Shown: positions 9,763 through 17,576 of the stretch, in pieces | Numbering within the stretch: the stretch's first letter is position 1 | Layout: each line of letters opens with the position of its first letter | NCBI RefSeq assembly: GCF_051465645.1 | Contig: NZ_CP195790.1 | Location: forward strand, 2,294,001-2,358,000 | Reading direction: 5' to 3' | DNA from: Planctomicrobium sp051465645 | GTDB lineage: Bacteria; Planctomycetota; Planctomycetia; Planctomycetales; Planctomycetaceae | Length of the DNA stretch: 64,000 nucleotides | The notes under the pieces: generated by a model | The model's input: the letters and a program-made list of their open reading frames with translations, nothing else | Told to the model about the DNA's origin: nothing | Databases searched by the model: none | Translations under genes and position numbers: made by a program

Positions 9763-9865
9763 AATTAACGCATAAAAACAATGAGGAGCCACACACGGGG
9801 TCCGAGGCGAATAGACGTGCTTGAAGATTGTTGGAGCTCACGAGCATACAGATTTCATAGTGACT

Positions 9866-10020
9866 GCAGGGCAGGCTCCTGCCTGCCTTGAAGTGTCAGC
9901 GAATCTTTCTCATCCTCTATTCATTGTAATCGCCCACTGCAGCTGCTGAAACCGGTGGTTGATGCTCGCCGCCTCCCCGATCGAAGAAACAGCAGGAAGG
10001 CAAGCGGGAGCCTACCCTAC
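9866..10020. repeat. Family A MITE-like element, copy A1 (internally deleted)
   Basis: About 155 bp. The left end matches the other copies (GGGCAGGCTCCTGCCTGCC then TTGAAGTGTCAGCGAA). The right end is the degenerate inverse (AGGAAGGCAAGCGGGAGCC then TACCCTAC). The interior keeps the CTGAAACCGGTGGTTGATGC block but lacks about 80 bp found in A2 and A3. Each terminal repeat is itself a short hairpin. Confidence 0.8.
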
Positions 10021-10022
10021 GT

Positions 10023-10183
10023 CTACTGAATTCGCTCGAATTTCTCAGCATGTTTGGGGTCAACAGGCCCCACGACCGGTCGGGGTCGACGCCAGTCCAG
10101 CCCCAGTCGGTGCAGGCCTCGACGGATGATTTCGCCGCTTAATCGCAGGCCGGTCTCGAATGCCTGCAGATGAGCCAGTAATT
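10023..10183 (-). pseudogene. IS630-like transposase remnant
   Basis: The minus strand encodes a coherent peptide of about 50 residues (LLAHLQAFETGLRLSGEIIR, then RGLHRLGLDWRRPRPVVGPV, then DPKHAEKFERIQ, stop at 10023-10025). This is the winged-helix and linker part at the N-terminal side of IS630/Tc1-type transposases (pattern RRxLHRLGLxWRRPRPVxxxxDP). The catalytic DDE domain is absent: the stop falls at the border with A1 and the other side is cut by A2. It is too short to be a gene; it is the debris of an insertion sequence between two MITE-like elements. Confidence 0.75.
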
Positions 10184-10419
10184 GCAGGGCAGGCTCCTGC
10201 CTGCCTTCCTTGAAGTGTCAGCGAATTTGTCTCGTTCCCTATTCACTGTAACTACTCATTGTAGCTGCGAAAACTGGTGGTTGGTGCTTACCACTTTCAC
10301 ACTCTACGAAAAATTGCGGACGACGTTGAGGCATCGCGGTGAGGAGGGACCTCTCTCCCGGAACATGCGGTCAACCGACAACCGCACATGCAGGAAGGCA
10401 GGCGAGAGCCTGCCGTACG
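10184..10419. repeat. Family A MITE-like element, copy A2
   Basis: 236 bp. Left terminal repeat GGGCAGGCTCCTGCCTGCC then TTCCTT; right terminal repeat AGGAAGGCAGGCGAGAGCC then TGCCGTAC. The two are inverted copies of each other over roughly 28 bp with a few mismatches. The interior is nearly identical to A3 and has no plausible gene. Confidence 0.88.
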
Positions 10420-10463
10420 CCTACTGAACAATTCTCATCATCACTGACGTCGGCGCAATAAAG

Positions 10464-10490
10464 AAGCCGGTGATTTTGATTCACCGGCTC
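10464..10490 (-). terminator. Duplicated copy of the SET-gene terminator
   Basis: GAAGCCGGTGA / TCACCGGCTC with a short loop, the same hairpin as at 10930-10957. It was carried along in the tandem duplication and now follows only a SET-gene fragment. Confidence 0.75.
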
Positions 10491-10511
10491 AAAGACAATT
10501 CAACTAAGGCA

Positions 10512-10648
10512 TTATTCGAGAACGTCGAATCCCAGATCGTTCGTTTTGTCTTCTGGGTCGCCGTTGTAGTTGATCGTGACTTCTTCACCTGGCTGGATAT
10601 CACGCAACGCGGTGAATGCTTTTGTTTGCCGCCCCACGTCTTCGTAGT
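10512..10648 (-). pseudogene. Duplicated 3' fragment of the SET-domain gene
   Basis: The last 45 codons are a near copy of the end of the intact SET gene at 10979-11359 (EDVGRQTKAFTALRDIQPGE, then EVTINYNGDPEDKTNDLGFD, then VLE against VLK in the intact gene). Homology stops abruptly at about 10648, where copy A3 begins. A 114-codon frame running to 10856 reads backwards through A3 before reaching this fragment, so its N-terminal part is repeat DNA. The fragment lacks the SET N-terminal region and the NHS motif and cannot be active. Confidence 0.88.
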
Positions 10649-10652
10649 GACC

Positions 10653-10884
10653 GTAGGGCAGGCTCCTGCCTGCCTTCCTTGAAGTGTCAGCGAAACTGCC
10701 TCGCCCCGATTCACTGTAACTACTCATTGTAGCTGCGAAAACTGGTGGTTGGTGCTCGCAACTTTCACACTCTACGGAAAATTGCAGACGACGTTGAGGC
10801 ATCGCGGTGAGGAGGGACGTCTCTCCCGAGACAGGCGGTCGCCGATAACCGGACATTCAGGAAGGCATGAGGAAGCCTGCCCTA
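10653..10884. repeat. Family A MITE-like element, copy A3
   Basis: 232 bp with the best-kept ends: GTAGGGCAGGCTCCTGCC at the left and AGCCTGCCCTAC at the right. Both ends carry TA directly outside GGGCAGG/CCTGCCC, which suits a TA target duplication of the IS630/Tc1 type. The interior is nearly identical to A2. Confidence 0.88.
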
Positions 10885-10929
10885 CGCCTACTGAACAATT
10901 CTCATCATCATTGACATTGGCGCAAAAAA

Positions 10930-10957
10930 GAAGCCGGTGATTGCGATTCACCGGCTC
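10930..10957 (-). terminator. Rho-independent terminator of the SET-domain gene
   Basis: Stem GAAGCCGGTGA / TCACCGGCTC with a short loop. On the minus strand it is followed by CTTCTTTTTTGCG, a good T-tract. It lies about 22 bp after the SET stop codon. Confidence 0.88.
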
Positions 10958-10978
10958 AAGAACGAAGTAGGCAAGGTC

Positions 10979-11359
10979 TTATTTGAGAACGTCGAATCCC
11001 AGATCGTTCGTTTTGTCTTCTGGGTCGCCGTTGTAATTGATCGTGACTTCTTCACCTGGCTGGATGTCACGTAAAGCTGTGAACGTCTTTGTTTGCCGTC
11101 CGACGTCTTCGTAATACGCATTCGGCTCGAAGCTGTGATTGTACATCGACCCGTAGCCCAGAGCGACAACGGCCTTCTTTTCGGTCCACGTGTAGACGTA
11201 GTGAGCCAGTTCGGACTCGTCGATTTTATTCCAGGTCACCACAATCAGCGGAACTCGTTCGAACTCGGTTCCTTTTGGAATCAGCCGCCGCGCAAAGACT
11301 CCTCGTCCCTTCGTCTTTGTAACGCGAACTTCCAGATAATCTGTCTGTTGATGTGGCAT
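10979..11359 (-). CDS. SET-domain protein-lysine methyltransferase (small bacterial type)
   Basis: 126 residues from the ATG at 11359 (MPHQQTDYLEVRVTKTKGRG); the frame is open to 11410. The compact SET fold is complete: GRGVFARRLIPKGTEFE near the N-terminus (SAM-binding side), MYNHSFEPNA (the NHS knot motif) and IQPGEEVTINY (the GEExxxxY motif with the catalytic-site Tyr). It would transfer methyl groups from SAM to a protein lysine; the substrate is unknown. No signal peptide, so cytoplasmic. Its 3' end and terminator were duplicated downstream together with a MITE-like element. Confidence 0.85.
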   Translation of the reverse strand: MPHQQTDYLEVRVTKTKGRGVFARRLIPKGTEFERVPLIVVTWNKIDESELAHYVYTWTEKKAVVALGYGSMYNHSFEPNAYYEDVGRQTKTFTALRDIQPGEEVTINYNGDPEDKTNDLGFDVLK

Positions 11360-11481
11360 AGCCAGTCCCGGCAATGGCATGAATAAAAAATGGAGATGTC
11401 GCCTGTTCAATGACGACTGGCGGAAATCTTCTCGAATTCAGCCGTTCATGCAATGCATGTCCTGCGAATTCCACTGGATTA

Positions 11482-11553
11482 GACAGGTTCGGACTCTCAT
11501 GTGGCCGCTCAGCAGTCTTCTCAGACAGGACGAAGGCAGAATGCCGTGCGTCG
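11482..11553 (+). repeat. Family C short palindromic repeat, copy C1 (diverged)
   Basis: ACAGGTTCGGACTCTCATGT, then GGCCGCTCAGCAGTCTTCTC, followed by a purine-rich stretch and GAATGCCGTGCGTCGG. It aligns along its whole length with copies at 21647, 34700 and 57564. The rest of the 384-bp gap 11360-11743 holds no gene I can support. Confidence 0.6.
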
Positions 11554-11743
11554 GAGACTTCGCACTCTTTCGAGAAGTGCTCGAACCAGAGAACGCCAGT
11601 TCGGTTCCCCCAAGGCGACTCTTCCTTCAACGACATTTGCGGTACAATTGGGAAGAGATCCGTTGACATCGACCTTGTTCTTCCGTGCAAACGGACTCTG
11701 ATTAACCGGCACTTTCCACTTCACGGGTGAATATTCAAATAAC

Positions 11744-12031
11744 ATGAAGCCTGACGATTTGCTCTGTTACTGCTTTCACGTCACCAAAAGAAAGGTGTTG
11801 AGTTACCTGCGCGTTCACAAACCACGACGACCGAGTCAACTCAGCGAATGCGGAGGAGCGGGCACAGGCTGTGGGTGGTGCGTACCCTACCTCAACAAGT
11901 GCTTCAAGCAGTATGAGCAAGCGAATCAGGCCGAAGATATCGACATCTCGGCATCTGAATATGCTTCTGCTCGAGCTTCATACATTGAGAAGAAGAACTC
12001 GGCGAAGGACGATGCTGCTGCCGCAGAGTGA
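11744..12031 (+). CDS. BFD-like [2Fe-2S]-binding protein
   Basis: 95 residues. The bacterioferritin-associated-ferredoxin pattern is visible: C8-x-C10 (LLCYCFHVTK) and C43-x2-C46 (TGCGWCVPYL), with a further C36. The domain ends near residue 60; a charged, Ala-rich tail follows. BFD domains hold a [2Fe-2S] cluster and release iron from ferritin or act as modules in larger redox enzymes; stand-alone copies like this are common in planctomycetes. Cytoplasmic. ATG at 11744. It converges on the next gene across a shared terminator. Confidence 0.85.
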   Translation: MKPDDLLCYCFHVTKRKVLSYLRVHKPRRPSQLSECGGAGTGCGWCVPYLNKCFKQYEQANQAEDIDISASEYASARASYIEKKNSAKDDAAAAE

Positions 12032-12139
12032 CTGCGGTTCACAACGGCAATCGACTTTGTGACCGCCACTGAACCGGCCTCTGGTCTTCACTATTCAGCG
12101 AAACAAGGTTCGTGAAAACCACCGAGTCGAAAAAGAATC

Positions 12140-12174
12140 AGGCAGGCGCGAATCTGGTTCGCAGCCTGCCTTTT
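12140..12174. terminator. Bidirectional terminator between convergent genes
   Basis: Stem AGGCAGGC-GCGAA / TTCGC-A-GCCTGCCT with a 5-nt loop and TTTT on the plus side, 110 bp after the BFD-like gene. An A-rich stretch upstream (AAAAAG) gives a weaker T-tract for the minus-strand gene ending at 12201. Confidence 0.8.
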
Positions 12175-12200
12175 GATTCAATTGAAACGTTGTTGCTCGT

Positions 12201-12542
12201 CTACTTGGCGCCGTTAGCTACGGTCGCCTGAACAGGACTCGACTCGTCATCGCTCAGATTCGGGAAATGCCGACGGTAAAGAAGGTTTTCCCACCATGCT
12301 GGAGATCTCAGGTTTCGATCCTGAGTCGGAACGACCCGAGTCTTTCCACGACGGGTTCTCAATACGAGTTGACCGTCTTCCAGCACTCTCTCCACGACCC
12401 AGAACTTGTCCACCTGGTATTTGTAATCTTCGCCATTGGGGCTGGCGGAAATTGCTTTTGCGCGCGGACCTGGACAACTACTGTGTTTGGTAACACGGTA
12501 GATCACGTGATCGCCAGGATTGAAAATGCCTGTCATTTTCAT
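12201..12542 (-). CDS. Conserved planctomycete protein of unknown function (small beta-barrel-like)
   Basis: 113 residues from the ATG at 12542; ATG 12536 and GTG 12572 are alternatives. The pattern NPGDHVIYRVTKHSSCPGPR, then YQVDKFWVVERVLEDGQLVL, then RTRRGKTRVV is short beta strands rich in basic residues, then WWENLLYRRHFP. I recall similar 'CPGPRA...VDKFWVV' proteins in other planctomycetes, where function is also unknown. The basic barrel could bind nucleic acid, but that is inference only. Confidence 0.7.
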   Translation of the reverse strand: MKMTGIFNPGDHVIYRVTKHSSCPGPRAKAISASPNGEDYKYQVDKFWVVERVLEDGQLVLRTRRGKTRVVPTQDRNLRSPAWWENLLYRRHFPNLSDDESSPVQATVANGAK

Positions 12543-13292
12543 GTCCACCCCAGTTCGATTTTTCACTTTCACCTGTGTGTTTGAGCAAGCGTGATGATCG
12601 ACATCATCAATGAAAACACGGCGAATACGTCACCGTGACTCTTCACTATTCTAGCAAGCCCGAAATATTCGTCCCCTTTCTTAAATAAAAAGAGGACCTG
12701 CCACAAGACCAAGAAGCATTTTCTACCGTGTCGCCTTGAGGTCATTCCCCTATAAATCGATGGAATTAGAGCACCTTTCGCATGGAGAAACGCTGCAAAC
12801 GAATTCGAATGCAGCACAAAAACAGAGCTGCAATAACGGTTCGACACGTTCCTTTACGATCCAAACGATGTCAGGTTCTGCAGCAGAAAATGCCGAATCA
12901 CCTGATTTCCAGAGCCTGAAATCGTAAATTTGGCTTCAACTGGGCAGTGTAGACCGAGAGCATCTCATGCAGAGGAAGACGGGCTGCTGAGCCGATTCAA
13001 GAGGAATCAGAAAGAAAGAGTGCCGGTCCTGTGCAGACGAGTCCTTCCGCCTGCACCCGGGAAATCAACCTACGTTACAACTCAGAGTAACGCTTTCCGC
13101 AGAGCCATTTGCTCAAAACGGTGAATCTAGGAGCCACATTGAGATGGAACGGATGCTTTCGATCCAATGAAAACATCACGTTACATGGAGCCGTTTGCTC
13201 CTGTTGCTTCGAATCCATTCCTCAACGCGTCCGATCTCCTTGCGCACAACTCCCATGAGAATTGCGTCGCGACTGCGCGAGACTGAAACGGT
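12543..13292. other. Intergenic gap of about 750 bp, no gene recognised
   Basis: The longest candidate is a plus-strand frame of 55 codons from the ATG at 12760 to 12927 (begins MELEHLSHGETLQTNSNAAQ). It has a Ser/Asn/Gln-rich composition, no Shine-Dalgarno and no recognisable family, so I leave it uncalled. The rest has frequent stops in all frames. It holds the upstream region of the 12201 gene and the downstream region of the 13293 gene. Confidence 0.45.
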
Positions 13293-13640
13293 CTAGCGGC
13301 CGATTGTCTCAAATGTTGTTGTTGGGGCAGCGACCTTGCGGTATCCGAGATCGCGAATCACTTCGAGCACTTCGCTCCAGGTTGGAAACTGGCGTCCGCT
13401 GCGACGTTTATAGTCGTCCATGGCACGCATGAACTCGACTTCGTCAGGTTTGTAGTCGCGTTCGCATGTCGTTGGATCAATCTGTCGGCGGCGTTCAACC
13501 TTGCGGCGTTCGCTCACGCGAGTCTCTGATCCAGTGAATTTTTCTTCGACCCGATTGCGTCGTGCAGGACTGGTGGTTCGACGATCTTTACCGCGTCGGT
13601 TCACGCTCAGTTCTGTGGTCATTCCGAAATCATCCTTCAT
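13293..13640 (-). CDS. Conserved planctomycete protein, basic, function unknown
   Basis: 115 residues. The ATG at 13640 was chosen because GGAG lies 8 nt before it; the frame is open to 13727. The N-terminal half is very basic (SVNRRGKDRRTT, SERRKVERRRQIDPTTCERD). The C-terminal half is a helical domain (DEVEFMRAMDDYKRRSGRQF, then PTWSEVLEVIRDLGYRKV). The second half is a block I associate with a family widespread in planctomycetes; the spacing of FPTWSEVLEVIRDLGY resembles a winged-helix motif. A nucleic-acid-binding role is plausible but unproven. Confidence 0.75.
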   Translation of the reverse strand: MKDDFGMTTELSVNRRGKDRRTTSPARRNRVEEKFTGSETRVSERRKVERRRQIDPTTCERDYKPDEVEFMRAMDDYKRRSGRQFPTWSEVLEVIRDLGYRKVAAPTTTFETIGR

Positions 13641-14289
13641 CCTACGATCTCCTTCAGCAATACCAGGGGGGAACCTAGTTCCGGCGTGGATCTGTCCTTC
13701 ACCAAACCGGAGATTCAACGTCGACACTCCATCTCCCTAACAATGCGCTGTGTTCACAAAACAGGCGCTCTGGGTTTAGAGATTTTGTCAGAAAACATGC
13801 CCGACTTAGCAAAAGTTTTCCGATCGCACCGGTTGACCCGATTGTGCGACCAGAGTGGAGGTGGTTTCCCCGAAACGCCCCAGAACGAATCGTTCAAGTT
13901 TGGAAACGCACGATGCCAAAACGCACCCTTCTTTTTCACAACTGGTGACATTCAAAGTCGTTCTGCTGCTTATGAAGCCGGAACGTTCACCAGCCCGGCT
14001 GGCGACCGGACATTGCAGTATTTCGACAAGTTCAATGACTTTACGAGTTTCTGGAGCGGGCCCAGCAAATAAACATTCCCCTCCGAATAATCAAAAGAAT
14101 CGACAAAGTTGACCAATTTGATGCAGTCCACCAAGGCAACCATCCGAAATCTTCTGTTGTAGAAGCATTTTTAGCCCTGATCTCAGAGATGCACGCTGGC
14201 GTTTGCAGGTCACACACGTGCCCCAAATGGCTTTCGCCGCCGAACATCACTCAGACACGAGATCAGCTAGAGCCTGAGGGTTGACCGCC
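13641..14289. other. Intergenic gap of about 650 bp upstream of the efflux operon
   Basis: No frame with recognisable sequence. It separates the divergent gene at 13293 from the MarR-led efflux operon and must hold both promoters. No clear inverted repeat of the kind bound by MarR proteins stood out in the last 150 bp. Confidence 0.45.
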
Positions 14290-14766
14290 ATGACAGAGCT
14301 ACCACTGGATCCATGTCCAGGTTGGATTGCGCAATGGAATCAGTTCAGCCGGAAACTTCGACGACTTCTTTCTGATCGATATGCAGAGATCGGACTGAAC
14401 GATTCACGCGCCAATGTCCTGGAAGCTTTGAGTGGGCAAACTCAACCTGCCACTCAGGCAGAACTGGCAAACCTGCTCGTCATTTCCGAATCGAACCTGA
14501 GCGGATTGATCGAGCGGATGCGAATTGAAGGGCTGCTCACACGTGAGCGATGCAGCATTGACCGCCGCAGAATGGTCCTGAAGCTCACCTCAACTGGGGT
14601 TGAACTCAGCGAGTCTGTTCGTGCGATTCACAGTCAGGTTGAACACAACTGGCATCAGTATTCTGGCGATTCACAAACAGGCTCCGACGCAGTGACAGTG
14701 ATTGAGCTCCCGCCCAAAGAAGCGATTCTTTCCCTGTACCCGCAAGGGGAAAGGAGAGCAGCATGA
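14290..14766 (+). CDS. MarR family transcriptional regulator
   Basis: 158 residues from the ATG at 14290 (a TTG at 14281 also opens the frame). A winged helix-turn-helix is visible: TQAELANLLVISESNLSGLI (recognition helices), ERMRIEGLLTRERCSIDRRR (wing with the family DRR element) and KLTSTGVELSES. MarR proteins bind DNA as dimers and usually repress a neighbouring efflux or stress operon, released by small phenolic ligands. It is the first gene of the efflux operon and overlaps the TolC gene by 4 nt (ATGA), so it probably regulates this operon. Confidence 0.9.
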   Translation: MTELPLDPCPGWIAQWNQFSRKLRRLLSDRYAEIGLNDSRANVLEALSGQTQPATQAELANLLVISESNLSGLIERMRIEGLLTRERCSIDRRRMVLKLTSTGVELSESVRAIHSQVEHNWHQYSGDSQTGSDAVTVIELPPKEAILSLYPQGERRAA

Positions 14767-17576
14767 AACCGTTCTCGAAATCCTCCAAACGTTGGTGGAA
14801 ATCCGCATGCGTCGCTCTCATTGGTACGAGTGTCCTGTCTTCAACAGGCTGCACACGGACATTCTGGCGCAAGCAGGCAGACCAGGATTCCTATTCGGCC
14901 ATCACTGAAAAACTGAACGACCCTCGCTGGGCGCTGCCACGCATTGACGTGAACGCTGATCCACGAAGTCGTTTCTATTCCCCGTACGACCCAGACTGCG
15001 AACCGTTGCCTCCGGACGACGGTGCTGCGAATGTCTATATGAATTGGGTCGACGGCTGGCACGGCTATAAAGGCTGGCACAAATTCGGCGAATCCATGAC
15101 TGTGGAGAACCCACAATGGTTGGCCAATTTCGGCTGGAGCACAGACAACATCGATCCGCTCACAGGGGAAATCGTTCCTCCCCTCCCGGAGCTAAAAGAT
15201 GTCACACTGCCTCAGGCTGTCGAACTCGCCCAGCTGAACAATCGTGACTACCAGTTTGGGATTGAGAACGTCTATCTCGCTGCACTCGCAGTGACTTTTC
15301 AGCGTTTCCAGTTCGGCGTTCGCTACTTGGGAGCCAATGGGGTCGAACCGACCGCATTCACTACAGGGACCCTTGTTCCTCACGGCCCTGGTGACAACAT
15401 TGCAGCAGGTGTTGCAGGTGGGGTCAGTCAGGTCTTGCCAGCAGGGACACAGTGGGCAGTCGAATTCGCGAATAACACCTTATGGTTGTTCAGCGGTGGA
15501 AACAGCACTTCGACCGTTTCCAACCTGTCCTTTTCACTTGTCCAGCCCTTGCTGTTCGGTGCCGGACGCAAGGTTGGCCTGGAAGGTCTGACACAAACAG
15601 AACGTGCCCTGCTCTACGAAGCCAGAAATCTGGCACGTCTTCGACAAGAGATCTTTACGGACATTGTCGCAGGCAGCCCAGGCTTTTTGACTCTCTTGCA
15701 GCAGATGCAGGTGATTCGCAACCTGCAGGGAAACAATGCCCAGTTTGAAGAGCAAGTCGAACGCATGCTCGGGCAGTCGTCACGCGGCAAGCAGTTTACC
15801 AGCGTCTCCCTGAAGGAATGGCCGGGTGGTCCTTTCGTCAGAGGAAATCTGCCAGTCGAGCTCCGCACCAAGTTGACGTTTGACGAAGGAGTTTCTCTCC
15901 TGCGTTGGTCATCGGATGAATTCGTTTCTGAGCGGGAAGTCGAATTACTGCAGAACCTCAGCGACGATCCGGTGTTTCAATTAGCAATCAAAGAACTTGT
16001 TTCGCAATTGCAGACAAACGTCGCCACCCTCGACGTTTTGAAGTTGCAGTCCAGCCTGGCGTCCAACATCGTTTCGTTACGATCACAAGAAAACCAGCTA
16101 CAGAACGATCTCGATGACTTCAAGATATTTCTGGGGTTACGGACCGACACAAAAATGACAATCAACGACTCGATGCTGAAGCAGTTCGAGATCATTGATC
16201 CTAAAGTGTCGTTTCTGGAAAATCAGATCAAGGATTTTGTGCAGCGTTTCGGAGCACTCGACGAAAACGCTTTGAAAAATGAAGACGTTCGACAGCTTTA
16301 CGCAGAACTACTTGGACTGGTGGATCTCGTCGAACGAAACGGACTTCAGGTCGTTCAGGAAGATATCCGGAAGATTCAGCAGAAACTTCCTCGTCGACGA
16401 AATGAATTAGGGGAAGCCGACGCTGCCCAACTTGAATCGGACATGGAACGGGCTTTTTTCGCACTGGAAAGAGCCAGTCTGGAACTGAAAGATATCCGCG
16501 ATGCGGTGTTCGAAGCAGCCCAGACACTGCAACGTCAGGCACTGGACGACGCATCACTTCAAAAGGTTTACAAACAGGTTAATGACCTGCGGGAAGACCT
16601 GCTCAAAGTGACGCAGAACTTCACAGTCATTCAGGTCAGTATTCGGGTCGAATTGATCGAACTGCTCCCATTCGAAATGGCAATGCAGGATGCCGTGCAA
16701 ATCGGCATCGAAAATCGAGTCGATCTGATGAACGCCAGAGCTCGAGTGATGGATGCCCGCCGTCGAGTCGAAGTCACCGCAAATGCTTTGCTGGCAAGCC
16801 TTAGCATTGTCGTTGACGGAGACATTTCGACACCTGGGAATAACAAACCACTCGACTTCCGTGGAAGTGAAAGTCGACTACGGGCAGGACTGGCATTTAC
16901 AGCCCCACTTGACCAGATCGACGAGCGTAATGCCTACCGACTTGCCCAAATTAACTACCAGCGACAACGTCGTAACTATATGCTTGAGGAAGATCGGGTG
17001 AAGCAGGATGTCCGCGATGCGTGGCGTTCTCTTTTCGTACTTCGGCAAAATATGGAAACGTCCCGTCGTGCTGTCCGGCTTGCCGCCCTACAATATGACT
17101 CGGCAGTCGAACAAAGTAATGCCCCCGTCGCCGCCGGCGCAAGCAGTAGCCGTGGGAGCGGGGTTTCCGGTACAAACTTGCAACAAGCGTTGTCGACATT
17201 GCTCAGTTCCCAGAATCAGATGATTCAGATCTGGATCAACTACGAGCGAAATCGACTGTTTATCTATCGAGACATGGGGATCATGGAGATCGGCGAGGAC
17301 GGCATGTGGGCTGATCCTTTCTATCGGAGTCTTTTTAATGCCAACGAATCCAAAGAAATCGACTCACTCGGGCAAGGCTTCGACGTGGATTCTCCTGGTG
17401 ATCGTACTGTCGGGGCTGGGCGGAGTCGCCTGGGCGAAGGGAATTCTCGAACCGGAATGGTGGGAAGCCCTGAAGGACGGACAGTCATCCAGGCAAGTGC
17501 CGAAGAATCTGGTTCTCGACCAAGCCAAACGCGGACCATTCCTGATCAGTCTGAACGTTCAGGGCTTTTTAGATAG
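14763..17576 (+). CDS. TolC-family outer-membrane efflux lipoprotein
   Basis: 937 residues. A lipoprotein signal peptide ends in LSSTGC with C30. Two TolC/OEP halves follow, with alpha-barrel coiled coils around 270-650 and the repeat-like segment AVQIGIENRVDLMNARARVM around 640-660, ending in NRLFIYRDMGIMEIGEDGMW as in other planctomycete members. It should form the outer-membrane channel for the HlyD and ABC proteins encoded next. The family homology ends near residue 855. The last 79 codons (17338-17576) overlap the HlyD gene in another frame and read as Gly/Ser/Arg-rich sequence, so this tail looks like a read-through extension. The long insert with two extra coiled coils makes it about twice the size of E. 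coli TolC. Confidence 0.88.
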   Translation: MKPFSKSSKRWWKSACVALIGTSVLSSTGCTRTFWRKQADQDSYSAITEKLNDPRWALPRIDVNADPRSRFYSPYDPDCEPLPPDDGAANVYMNWVDGWHGYKGWHKFGESMTVENPQWLANFGWSTDNIDPLTGEIVPPLPELKDVTLPQAVELAQLNNRDYQFGIENVYLAALAVTFQRFQFGVRYLGANGVEPTAFTTGTLVPHGPGDNIAAGVAGGVSQVLPAGTQWAVEFANNTLWLFSGGNSTSTVSNLSFSLVQPLLFGAGRKVGLEGLTQTERALLYEARNLARLRQEIFTDIVAGSPGFLTLLQQMQVIRNLQGNNAQFEEQVERMLGQSSRGKQFTSVSLKEWPGGPFVRGNLPVELRTKLTFDEGVSLLRWSSDEFVSEREVELLQNLSDDPVFQLAIKELVSQLQTNVATLDVLKLQSSLASNIVSLRSQENQLQNDLDDFKIFLGLRTDTKMTINDSMLKQFEIIDPKVSFLENQIKDFVQRFGALDENALKNEDVRQLYAELLGLVDLVERNGLQVVQEDIRKIQQKLPRRRNELGEADAAQLESDMERAFFALERASLELKDIRDAVFEAAQTLQRQALDDASLQKVYKQVNDLREDLLKVTQNFTVIQVSIRVELIELLPFEMAMQDAVQIGIENRVDLMNARARVMDARRRVEVTANALLASLSIVVDGDISTPGNNKPLDFRGSESRLRAGLAFTAPLDQIDERNAYRLAQINYQRQRRNYMLEEDRVKQDVRDAWRSLFVLRQNMETSRRAVRLAALQYDSAVEQSNAPVAAGASSSRGSGVSGTNLQQALSTLLSSQNQMIQIWINYERNRLFIYRDMGIMEIGEDGMWADPFYRSLFNANESKEIDSLGQGFDVDSPGDRTVGAGRSRLGEGNSRTGMVGSPEGRTVIQASAEESGSRPSQTRTIPDQSERSGLFR

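Larger units (their letters stand above)
10184..11113. repeat. Tandem duplication: MITE A + terminator + SET 3' end
   Basis: Unit 1 (10184-10648) and unit 2 (10653-11113) contain the same order of blocks: family A element, about 40 bp of spacer (CTACTGAACAATTCTCATCA in both), terminator hairpin, then the SET-gene 3' end. In unit 2 the coding sequence continues into the intact SET gene; in unit 1 it is cut off. The two units differ at scattered single bases, so the event is not very recent. Confidence 0.85.

Noticed and set aside
10512..10856. Minus-strand frame of 114 codons
   Set aside because: Its first part is read through repeat A3 and only the last 45 codons are SET-derived; called as a fragment, not a gene.
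11226..11690. Minus-strand frame of 154 codons overlapping the SET gene
   Set aside because: Wrong frame relative to the SET domain and it runs through family C repeat C1.
12760..12927. 55-codon plus-strand frame in a long gap
   Set aside because: Low-complexity composition, no ribosome binding site and no family.
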